A DNA stretch of 48,548 nucleotides from RGIG9115 sp045648165 (GTDB lineage Bacteria; Bacillota; Clostridia; UBA1381), in NCBI GenBank assembly GCA_045648165.1, contig JAZRNL010000029.1, positions 1 to 48,548 on the forward strand, given 5' to 3'. The notes below the pieces were generated by a model. It was not told the DNA's origin. It worked only from the letters and a program-made list of their open reading frames with translations, and made no database searches. Both the position numbers and the translations under genes were made by a program. The first letter of the stretch is position 1; each line of letters begins with the position of its first letter. Below, one piece after another: positions 41,987 through 48,548 of the stretch.

Positions 41987-42125
41987 CAGAACAAGTGGCA
42001 TCTATATTATACAGTCTTTATATCGTTGTACTATAATAGAGACAAGTTGAGATAGAGGCTTTTGTGTGGCAATGCTGCATACAGGCTTTTTTGTAGTTAA
42101 AGTAATAGATTTTCTACAACAAACA

Positions 42126-42154
42126 TTGACACTTTTGAAAATGTTGTATATAAT
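42126..42154 (+). promoter_or_regulatory. Perfect consensus sigma-A promoter
   Basis: TTGACA (42126-42131), exactly 17 bp, TATAAT (42149-42154). The predicted start near 42161 is only about nine bases before the ATG of the remnant ORF at 42170, with no room for a Shine-Dalgarno. Confidence 0.8.
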
Positions 42155-42169
42155 AAATGTGCGATAACA

Positions 42170-42490
42170 ATGAATTTGATTATTTACACTATACTAAAGG
42201 AAAAAACAAGAATTGAATATATGCTTAAACGATATCGTAGAATAATAGATTAATTACCGAAAGGTTCATTATCAAAGTCAAATAAAAACGGGCGTAAATA
42301 TTATTATTTAAAATATCGCGAGGGGAAAAAAGTAATTACAAAATATTTAGGCAAAGATGCAGGAAATATCCCTGCTCTTATAGAAAAAAGGAAACATACC
42401 GAAGCTATGATAAAATCATTTGAAGCATTACACACAACTGGAATAAATTATATCATTGAAGATATAGATTTGTATATTGAGGCTCGTTAG
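42170..42490 (+). pseudogene. Small basic protein gene with an in-frame TAA (remnant)
   Basis: A 107-codon frame with a stop at codon 28 (TAA at 42251-42253). It gives a short first part ending EYMLKRYRRIID, then LPKGSLSKSNKNGRKYYYLK, YREGKKVITKYLGKDAG and a C-terminal helix ending DIDLYIEAR. The 'LPKGSL...YYYL.YREGKKV...YLG' pattern resembles short hypothetical proteins of Firmicutes and the N-terminal regions of some transposases or accessory-element proteins; I cannot name the family. The first part has no ribosome binding site. It lies in a repeat-rich gap (41766-42592), so it is probably the decayed remains of an inserted element. Confidence 0.5.
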
Positions 42491-42592
42491 GAAACGATAT
42501 AAGAAACAAAAAATCTTGTCCTAACTTGACAAAATCAATTGCGGTCAAAGACTGCGTAAAATAAAAATTTTCAGTCAGAAAGGAGCAGGCAA

Positions 42593-45589
42593 ATGTTTGC
42601 AATTTTAAGTATTTCTCTTTTTTGCGGGATGGTTTATATGTATTTAAACCCTTGTCATAGTGAATATAATATTTATCGTTCCCGTGATGAAGGCACATAT
42701 ATTATGGGTTTTGTTCTTGCGGTTGTTTGTGCTTTTGTTATTCGAATTGTAGGCGCGATGCTTTTTGAAGGTCACGGAACCGATATAAATTGCTTCAAAG
42801 CCTGGTCTGATATGGTATACAGTGATGGCTTCGGTGCGTTTTATACATCGGATAGCTTTACCGACTACCCGCCCGGATATATGTATATTCTCTATGTTGT
42901 AGGATGGCTTAGGAGTGTCTTTGGTAACAGTGGTCTTCTGGTAAAGCTTCCTGCAATGCTTGCAGATGTTACTCTCGGAGCTTTGGTATATACAGCTTCG
43001 AGAAAACGTTTTGGTGAAAAAACTTCACTTTTGCTTTCTGGATTTTTGCTTTTTTCACCTGTGCTTATTGTGAACTCTGCTTTGTGGGGCCAAGTGGATA
43101 TTATCTATACATTTATTTTGGTTTTATGCTTATGGTGTATGTGCCGAAAACGTATGATTCTCACATATTTTCTCTTTGCTGTGGCTTTTTTTGTAAAGCC
43201 CCAGGCGCTTATTTTTACTCCTGTTATTTTGTGCGGAATCTGGGAGAATGTAATTAAGGATTATAATTCTAAAAAGCTTTTGATTAACGTAGTTTCAGGA
43301 CTTTGTGCGATTGCTCTTGTTATTTTACTTTCTGTTCCTTTCGGGATTTCAGAAACTTTTAGTCAGTATGCGGTAACTCTGGCTTCATATCCATATGCAA
43401 CGGTAAATGCTTTTAATATCTACGGTGCTCTCGGTCTTAATTGGGCAGAACTTACTCCTGTGATTTCAGTTGTTGGTTGGGTAGGTATTGTAGCTATTAC
43501 AGCGTATGTGTTTTATGAATATTTTAAAGGAAACAGAAACTGGTTTATGCTTGCGGGCGTTCTTGCATTCGGTACGTATATGCTTTCTGCAAAAATGCAT
43601 GAGAGATATGCTTTCCCGGCGGTAATATTTTTCTTGCTTGCGTTTATCCTGAAACCCCAGAAAAAAACTATGGGGATTTTTATACTGACATCCCTTTCGC
43701 AGTTTATAAATACTGCCTGGGTTTTGTTTGTTTACGAACAAGACATAAGTTATTACTTCAAAAGCCCTGTTATAATTGCATTTTCTGTGCTTAATATTTT
43801 GCTTCTTGCATATATAGTGTATACCTGCAGAAAAAGCGGTACAGATAAAGAGATTGAAGCGGGAGAGGAAGATAACAGGGTTCCGCGTTTTAAATCCCGT
43901 GCCATCGGTAAGCTTACAAAGATAGATTTTACATTGATAGCAGTTTTAATGCTTGTTTATGGTGGAATATCTTTTTATAACCTCGGGGAAATGAAGGCTC
44001 CCGAAAGCTTTTATGACCTTTCTGAAGCTCCTGTAACCGTAACATTTGGGGAACCTCAGAATATAAAAAAAATTGCATTATATCCTTCCTGTAACGACAT
44101 CTACGATGAAAGAAGTATTACGGTTTCATATACAGACGAAAGTGGTAATGCAGGCGAAGTAGTCCTTGATAATCAGGCGGTATTTTGCTGGAATTTTGTT
44201 GATTTTGGTAAGTCTGTAACAGATATAACGTTTTCTTCAAACAGTGACCGTCTTATGGTTATGGAAATCGGTCTGTTTGGGGAAGATGGCTTAATTGATG
44301 TGGGAGAAGGGGCGTTATTTGACGAGCAGGGCCTTGTGCCTGACAGACAAACTCATCTTAACAGTACGTATTTTGACGAAATTTATCATGCCCGTACGGG
44401 ATATGAATTTGTTAACGGCTACCGGGTTTACGAGTGGACTCATCCGCCTCTTGGTAAGGTGTTTATAGCAATTGGCATAAAGCTTTTCGGAATGAATCCT
44501 TTTGGATGGCGCGTTGTAGGAAATGTGTTTGGGATACTTATGATTCCTCTGTTCTATATAATGGCAAAGAATATGTTCAAAAAAACGTGGATAGCATTAC
44601 TTGCCACAGTCCTGTTTACCTTTGACTTTATGCATTTTGCTCAAACCAGGATTTCAACCATAGACGTGTACGTAACGTTCTTTATTATGCTTATGTATTT
44701 GTTTATGTATAAGTACTATCAGACGAGCTTTTACGACACACCTCTTAAAAAGACTTTTATGCCTCTTGCACTTACCGGTATTGCCTTTGGATTGGGAGCA
44801 GCAAGCAAATGGACTGCTATCTATGCATGTGCCGGCATAGCTATTTTGTATTTTAGTGTTATGGCAGTGCGCTATAACGAGTATTACACACTGAGAAAAA
44901 GCGGTGGTGAAAAACTTCCTTTTACAGAATATTTTGTGAAAAGTTGTGCTTTTTGCGTAGTTTTGTTTATAATAGTACCTGTAATTATATATACGCTGTC
45001 GTATATACCTTACCTCGGAACTGAGGGTGCGGATGGGATAAAAACCATAATAAAAAATCAGCGTGATATTTTTGTGTATCATTCAAGTACAGTTTTAGCT
45101 TCTGACCATCCTTTTGCTTCTCGTTGGTATACCTGGCCTGTTATGGTAAGGCCAATATGGTATTATTCCGGGGAGATTTCGGAAGGCTTGAAAGAGGGAA
45201 TAAGTTCATTCGGTAACCCGGCGGTGTGGTGGACGGGAGCCCTTGCTGTTATATACAATATCTATCTCGCATTTATAAAGCGGGACAGAAAGGCAACATA
45301 CCTTCTTGTGGCATATTTCTCCTGCTTGCTTCCCTGGATACCCGTTGCGCGGACAACTTATATATACCATTATTTCCCCTGTGTGCCTTTTGCAACACTT
45401 ATGATCGCAAATTCTGCAAGGGTAATAAGTAAAAAGTATCCACGTATAGCTTTTGGTGTTTTTACCGCGATTGCGATTTCGGCTGTTATTCTTTTTATAA
45501 TGTTTTATCCCGTGCTGTCGGGACAAGGAATATCCCCTGAATTTGTACGGAATTTCCTTGCCTGGTTTGATAGCTGGGTGCTTATATGA
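42593..45589 (+). CDS. Fused double GT-C glycosyltransferase (PMT/GT39-like C-terminal half)
   Basis: 998 residues with about 20 hydrophobic helices. The N-terminal half (about 1-420) is a GT-C mannosyltransferase-like unit with Asp64 in HGTDINCFKAW and TDYPPGYMYIL in the first extracellular loop region, and SAKMHERYAFPAVIFF later. A soluble beta-rich insert (about 465-590) resembles a carbohydrate-binding or discoidin-like fold. The C-terminal half (about 590-998) is a PMT-type transferase with D595-E596 in FDEIYHARTG and THPPLGK near 616. Such enzymes use polyprenyl-phosphate sugars to glycosylate proteins or wall glycans outside the membrane. AAAGGAG lies 8 bp before the ATG. No other glycan genes adjoin it. 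Confidence 0.8.
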   Translation: MFAILSISLFCGMVYMYLNPCHSEYNIYRSRDEGTYIMGFVLAVVCAFVIRIVGAMLFEGHGTDINCFKAWSDMVYSDGFGAFYTSDSFTDYPPGYMYILYVVGWLRSVFGNSGLLVKLPAMLADVTLGALVYTASRKRFGEKTSLLLSGFLLFSPVLIVNSALWGQVDIIYTFILVLCLWCMCRKRMILTYFLFAVAFFVKPQALIFTPVILCGIWENVIKDYNSKKLLINVVSGLCAIALVILLSVPFGISETFSQYAVTLASYPYATVNAFNIYGALGLNWAELTPVISVVGWVGIVAITAYVFYEYFKGNRNWFMLAGVLAFGTYMLSAKMHERYAFPAVIFFLLAFILKPQKKTMGIFILTSLSQFINTAWVLFVYEQDISYYFKSPVIIAFSVLNILLLAYIVYTCRKSGTDKEIEAGEEDNRVPRFKSRAIGKLTKIDFTLIAVLMLVYGGISFYNLGEMKAPESFYDLSEAPVTVTFGEPQNIKKIALYPSCNDIYDERSITVSYTDESGNAGEVVLDNQAVFCWNFVDFGKSVTDITFSSNSDRLMVMEIGLFGEDGLIDVGEGALFDEQGLVPDRQTHLNSTYFDEIYHARTGYEFVNGYRVYEWTHPPLGKVFIAIGIKLFGMNPFGWRVVGNVFGILMIPLFYIMAKNMFKKTWIALLATVLFTFDFMHFAQTRISTIDVYVTFFIMLMYLFMYKYYQTSFYDTPLKKTFMPLALTGIAFGLGAASKWTAIYACAGIAILYFSVMAVRYNEYYTLRKSGGEKLPFTEYFVKSCAFCVVLFIIVPVIIYTLSYIPYLGTEGADGIKTIIKNQRDIFVYHSSTVLASDHPFASRWYTWPVMVRPIWYYSGEISEGLKEGISSFGNPAVWWTGALAVIYNIYLAFIKRDRKATYLLVAYFSCLLPWIPVARTTYIYHYFPCVPFATLMIANSARVISKKYPRIAFGVFTAIAISAVILFIMFYPVLSGQGISPEFVRNFLAWFDSWVLI

Positions 45590-45613
45590 TTCATTCACTG
45601 TGTGAATGAATCA
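45587..45613 (+). terminator. Hairpin at the end of the GT-C gene
   Basis: A perfect 12-bp stem (45587-45598 with 45602-45613) and a three-base loop, including the stop codon itself. The tail (ATTGAGTTTT) is only partly T-rich. Confidence 0.55.
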
Positions 45614-45689
45614 ATTGAGTTTTCCCCAGCGGGCGAGTGAAGTTCTGCCTTTCGGAGAGGGGTGAACATTACAAGTGGAAGGAGATATA

Positions 45690-47024
45690 ATGAAGCTACC
45701 TGATTATGTGATTGATCTTGTATCCCGTCTTGAAAATGAAGGATTTGAGGCGTATGCCGTAGGCGGCTGCGTAAGGGATATGCTTATGGGCAAAGAGCCC
45801 GATGATTACGATATTACAACTAATGCAAAGCCTGATGACATTAAAAGATGTTTTCGCGACTATCCTACCATTCTCACCGGCGAAAAGCATGGAACTGTTT
45901 GCGTTGTGTCAAATGGGGATAATGTGGAAATCACAACTTTCCGTATTGATGGTGAATATAAGGATAGCAGGCATCCGGAGGAGGTTACTTTTACAAGCCA
46001 TCTTAAAGATGACCTGGCACGTCGTGATTTTACCATGAATGCAATTGCATATTCTCCCCAAAACGGCATTTTTGATTTTTTTGGAGGGGTGGAAGATATA
46101 CGAAAAAAAATAATCCGCTCTGTGGGAAATGCGGAAAAGCGATTTGACGAAGACGCACTCAGAATTATGAGAGCCATTCGTTTTTCATCGGTGCTTGGTT
46201 TTGAAATTGACAGTGAAACAACATCGGCTATACATGGTAAATGTTCATGCCTTCGTAAAATATCTGCAGAACGAATTTTTTCAGAGTTATGTAAATTAAT
46301 TTCCGGAACTTATGTAAAGTCCGTACTTATGGATTTTAATGATGTTATTTCCGTTATAATCCCTGAACTTAGGGAAACAGTGGGCTTTGACCAGCATAAT
46401 ATCCATCACTGCTTTGATGTGTATACTCATACTGCAAATGTAGTGGAAAAATGCCCGCCTGATACGGAGCTTCGTCTGGCTGCGTTATTTCACGATGCAG
46501 GTAAGCCGCAGTGCTTTTTTATGGGTGACGACGGACAAGGGCATTTTTACGGTCATAGTGCAAAAAGCGAGGAATTGTGCCACTGTGCACTTACGAGGCT
46601 TAAAGCACCAAACTGCACGAAAAAGCTCGTTTGTGAGCTTGTGCGGCTTCACGACAGAGATATTGTAAACACAAAAAAATCACTTCGCCGTTTGTTATCA
46701 GCAATATCGGAGGAGGGTGCAAGAAGATTGTTTCTTTTAAAAAAGGCAGACAATTTGTCCCTTGCTCCGGAATATCATCAACGTGTTGAATACCTGGCAG
46801 AGGCAGAGACGGCGATGTGCGAGATTTTGGATAATAATGAATGTGTATCGGAAAGTAAGCTTAATATAAGCGGAAAAGAACTTATAGAGCTTGGGCTTGT
46901 GCCCGGCAAAGAACTGGGGGCAGTGAAGAAAACTATTCTGTCTGCAGTGATAGACGGTGAAGTTGAAAACGAAAAATCAGTTCTCGTTGCATATGCAAAG
47001 AGGATTATAAAAGCTAAAAATTAA
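45690..47024 (+). CDS. cca: CCA tRNA nucleotidyltransferase
   Basis: 444 residues, class II polymerase-beta fold. It adds or repairs the CCA end of tRNA. The head domain has AYAVGGCVRDMLMGKEPDDYDITT with the catalytic DxD (about residues 36-38), then GTVCVV, LARRDFTMNAIAYS and RFDEDALRIMRAIRFSS in the neck. An HD domain follows (HTANVVEKCPPDTELRLAALFHDAGKP), as in Firmicutes proteins of this family. GTG at 45675 is in frame, but GGAAGGAG lies between it and the ATG at 45690, which is the start. Confidence 0.94.
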   Translation: MKLPDYVIDLVSRLENEGFEAYAVGGCVRDMLMGKEPDDYDITTNAKPDDIKRCFRDYPTILTGEKHGTVCVVSNGDNVEITTFRIDGEYKDSRHPEEVTFTSHLKDDLARRDFTMNAIAYSPQNGIFDFFGGVEDIRKKIIRSVGNAEKRFDEDALRIMRAIRFSSVLGFEIDSETTSAIHGKCSCLRKISAERIFSELCKLISGTYVKSVLMDFNDVISVIIPELRETVGFDQHNIHHCFDVYTHTANVVEKCPPDTELRLAALFHDAGKPQCFFMGDDGQGHFYGHSAKSEELCHCALTRLKAPNCTKKLVCELVRLHDRDIVNTKKSLRRLLSAISEEGARRLFLLKKADNLSLAPEYHQRVEYLAEAETAMCEILDNNECVSESKLNISGKELIELGLVPGKELGAVKKTILSAVIDGEVENEKSVLVAYAKRIIKAKN

Positions 47025-47062
47025 GCATAATAACCAAAAAGGACAAGAATGGTAAAAAGCAC

Positions 47063-47091
47063 TTGACTTACAGTGTTTTATCTGTTATACT
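47063..47091 (+). promoter_or_regulatory. Sigma-A promoter of the rplU-rpmA-obg operon
   Basis: TTGACT (47063-47068), 17-bp spacer, TATACT (47086-47091), with a predicted start near 47098. Confidence 0.8.
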
Positions 47092-47097
47092 TTTGAA

Positions 47098-47171
47098 GTG
47101 ACCGCATAGAAGAGGTTTTAAGCGTAGCGCCTTAATAGCGTGTCTCCATTAAATTATCAGGAGGTGTTTTC
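47098..47171 (+). promoter_or_regulatory. Ribosomal protein L21 leader
   Basis: The 74-nt leader contains GCATAGAAGAGG, a hairpin at 47118-47135 (TTAAGCG, loop TAG, CGC-C-TTAA), then AGCGTGTCTCC before the ribosome binding site. This text and its position match the L21 leader family of Firmicutes, thought to give feedback control by L21. Assignment is from memory of the motif. Confidence 0.65.
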
Positions 47172-47483
47172 ATGTACGCAGTAATCGTAACAGGCGGAAA
47201 ACAGTACAAAGTTTCAGAGGGCGATACTCTCTTTATCGAGAAGCTCACAGCTGAGGAAGGCGAAGCAGTAACATTTGACCAGGTTCTTATGGTAGGCAAT
47301 GGTGACAATGTAACAGTTGGCGCTCCCAACGTTGAAGGTGCGACTGTTGAAGCTAAAGTTTTGAAGAATGGTAAAGCTAAGAAGATTTACGTTTTCAAAA
47401 TGAAGAGAAAGAAGAACTACAGACGTAAAAAGGGTCACAGACAGCCCTTTACAAAAGTTGAGATTACAAAGATCAACGGTTAA
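47172..47483 (+). CDS. rplU: 50S ribosomal protein L21
   Basis: 103 residues, full-length bL21, which binds 23S rRNA. It begins MYAVIVTGGKQYKVSEGD, has VLMVGNGDNVTVGAP and the basic C-terminal KMKRKKNYRRKKGHRQPFTKV region that contacts rRNA. CAGGAGGTG precedes the ATG. L27 follows after 38 bp; the space that in many Firmicutes holds the Prp protease gene contains none. Confidence 0.98.
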   Translation: MYAVIVTGGKQYKVSEGDTLFIEKLTAEEGEAVTFDQVLMVGNGDNVTVGAPNVEGATVEAKVLKNGKAKKIYVFKMKRKKNYRRKKGHRQPFTKVEITKING

Positions 47484-47521
47484 TTTCGTATTTGATTACA
47501 AGAAAGCAGAGGTGTTAATTC

Positions 47522-47776
47522 ATGGCTCATAAAAAAGGTATGGGTAGTACCAAAAACGGACGCGATAGCGAAAGTAAACGACTTGGTGCTAAGAAAGCTG
47601 ACGGCCAGTTTGTAGTGGCAGGCAATATCCTCGTTAGACAGAGAGGAACAAAAATTCATCCCGGTGTTAATGTTGGTAAGGGCAGTGACGATACATTGTT
47701 CGCATTAATCGACGGAAAGGTTAAGTTTGAAAGAAAGGGCAGAGATAAGACACAGTGCAGTGTATATTCTGCTTAA
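47522..47776 (+). CDS. rpmA: 50S ribosomal protein L27
   Basis: 84 residues, full-length bL27 next to the peptidyl-transferase centre. It reads MAHKKGMGSTKNGRDSESKR, then GNILVRQRGTKIHPGVNVGKG and DDTLFALIDGKV. The protein starts directly with AHKKG, like E. coli. It lacks the roughly nine-residue N-terminal extension ending in F-F-A that Firmicutes L27 usually carries for Prp cleavage. The absence of prp beside it agrees with this. Confidence 0.98.
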   Translation: MAHKKGMGSTKNGRDSESKRLGAKKADGQFVVAGNILVRQRGTKIHPGVNVGKGSDDTLFALIDGKVKFERKGRDKTQCSVYSA

Positions 47777-47791
47777 TTTAAACAGAGTTTG

Positions 47792-47819
47792 GGGCTGTCA
47801 ATACAATTGGCAGCCCTTT
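47792..47819 (+). terminator. Weak terminator or attenuator between rpmA and obg
   Basis: A 10-bp stem with one G-U pair (47792-47801 with 47807-47816), 5-nt loop and only TTTG after it. It may lower obg expression relative to the ribosomal genes. Confidence 0.55.
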
Positions 47820-47845
47820 GTTCATTTTAAAACGGAGGCTTTAAA

Positions 47846-48548
47846 ATGTTTATAGACAAAGCAAGAATTTTTATAAAAGCAGGTAATGGCGGTAACGGTG
47901 CTATTGCATTTCACAGAGAAAAATATGTAGCGGCAGGCGGTCCTGATGGCGGTGATGGTGGAAAAGGCGGTAACGTTGTTTTTAAAGTTGACGAGGGTAT
48001 GACAACTCTTATGGATTTTAAATATAAGAGAAAGTATCTTGCAGAAAACGGCGGCGACGGTTGGGGTAAGCGTCAAAAGGGCAAAAACGGTGCCGATATT
48101 GTAATAAATGTTCCTTGCGGTACGTTAATTCGTGATGCAGAATCAAACAGACTACTTGCAGACATGTCATCACCCGATAAGGAGGTAATTCTGGCAAGGG
48201 GAGGTAATGGCGGCTGGGGTAACAGTCATTTTTCGACTCCCACACGGCAGACTCCGAATTTTGCCAAAAACGGCAGAGCGGGGGATGAGCGGATGGTAAT
48301 TCTTGAGCTTAAGCTTCTTGCAGACGTGGGACTTGTTGGCTTCCCAAATGTTGGCAAATCAACAATACTTTCCAAAACCACAAAAGCCGATCCCAAAATT
48401 GCAAATTATCATTTTACCACGCTTGAGCCTAATCTTGGTGTATGCTCGGTTGGTGAGCATATGAGCTTTGTTCTCGCAGATATTCCCGGGATAATCGAAG
48501 GTGCAAGCGAAGGGGTTGGCCTTGGTCACGAATTTTTGCGTCACATCG
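47846..48548 (+). CDS. obg: GTPase Obg/CgtA (partial, runs off the window)
   Basis: 234 codons are present. The glycine-rich Obg domain fills about 1-157 (MFIDKARIFIKAGNGGNGAI, GGPDGGDGGKGGNVVF, ARGGNGGWGN). The GTPase domain starts with the P-loop GFPNVGKST (about 166-174), then NYHFTTLEPNLGV (switch I), DIPGIIEGASEG (G3) and GLGHEFLRH at the edge. Obg binds the 50S subunit and supports ribosome assembly and stress or sporulation signalling. ACGGAGG lies 8 bp before the ATG. It is co-directional with rplU-rpmA, the normal order. The C-terminus is outside the window. Confidence 0.97.
   Translation, partial: MFIDKARIFIKAGNGGNGAIAFHREKYVAAGGPDGGDGGKGGNVVFKVDEGMTTLMDFKYKRKYLAENGGDGWGKRQKGKNGADIVINVPCGTLIRDAESNRLLADMSSPDKEVILARGGNGGWGNSHFSTPTRQTPNFAKNGRAGDERMVILELKLLADVGLVGFPNVGKSTILSKTTKADPKIANYHFTTLEPNLGVCSVGEHMSFVLADIPGIIEGASEGVGLGHEFLRHI

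Noticed and set aside
1..48548. Alternative genetic code with TGA as an amino acid
   Set aside because: Many intact genes here end at TGA exactly at family length, and a release factor 1 gene alone does not argue otherwise. Only gdhA has an internal TGA.

Overview
The window is a gene-dense, AT-rich stretch of a spore-forming anaerobic member of the Clostridia (Bacillota). The support is sporulation sigma factor G, a PdaB-like deacetylase, Firmicutes class III fructose-1,6-bisphosphatase, long-form HPF, a DJ-1/MTHFS/CPBP/TatD/Lgt/Dus housekeeping run, strong AGGAGG-type ribosome binding sites and sigma-A promoters with 17-bp spacers. The species cannot be named from the sequence alone. Almost all of it is ordinary chromosomal core. 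There is no prophage, conjugative element, CRISPR array, rRNA or recognisable tRNA. TGA is a normal stop throughout.

Layout. 1-2.2 kb: the end of pheT, a foldback MITE-like element, and a two-gene KdpD/KdpE-type two-component operon on the minus strand with a probable 11-bp direct-repeat operator. 2.3-4.3 kb: htpG on the minus strand, with a perfect CIRCE (HrcA) operator. 4.4-11.9 kb: a plus-strand run of secreted proteins (a repeat protein; a parvulin foldase with a copper-amine-oxidase-like N-terminus), then DJ-1, MTHFS, CPBP protease, TatD, TatD-linked radical SAM, lgt and dusB. 12-16.2 kb: guaB, an SLH-NlpC/P60 cell-wall hydrolase and a second Dus enzyme. 16.3-21.5 kb, minus strand: fbp class III, ctpA, a CdaR/PucR-type regulator and sigG. 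21.8-29.2 kb: prfA, an unknown membrane-anchored protein, trmL, a DegV protein, apgM-type phosphoglycerate mutase, an AI-2E-family permease and metG. 29.5-33.7 kb: a Wzz-like modulator with a BY-kinase carrying an extreme tyrosine tail, then fucU, rhaB and a small export protein. 33.8-35.8 kb: a PdaB-like deacetylase and a G5/3D-domain wall protein. 36-39 kb, minus strand: gdhA interrupted by one in-frame TGA, an RsuA-type pseudouridine synthase and an AraC regulator. 39.2-41.2 kb: a TIM-barrel sugar isomerase/epimerase and a Gfo/Idh/MocA dehydrogenase. 41.2-42.5 kb: hpf with a sigma-B-type promoter, a tandem mini-hairpin repeat and a degenerate small ORF behind a perfect consensus promoter. 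42.6-48.5 kb: a 998-aa double GT-C glycosyltransferase, cca, the L21 leader with rplU-rpmA, and the start of obg.

Together the genes cover translation (pheT, prfA, metG, trmL, dus, rsuA, cca, L21, L27, obg, hpf), envelope building and quality control (prsA-like, lgt, ctpA, NlpC/P60, PdaB-like, G5-3D, BY-kinase, GT-C), central metabolism (fbp, apgM, gdhA, guaB, MTHFS) and small sugar-use modules. I see no convincing undescribed multi-gene defence or mobile system. The points most worth a second look are the lone TGA in gdhA, the sigma-B-like hpf promoter in a clostridial genome, the two foldback repeat elements, the leaderless-looking remnant ORF behind a perfect promoter, the CIRCE-controlled htpG, and the Tyr-rich kinase tail.
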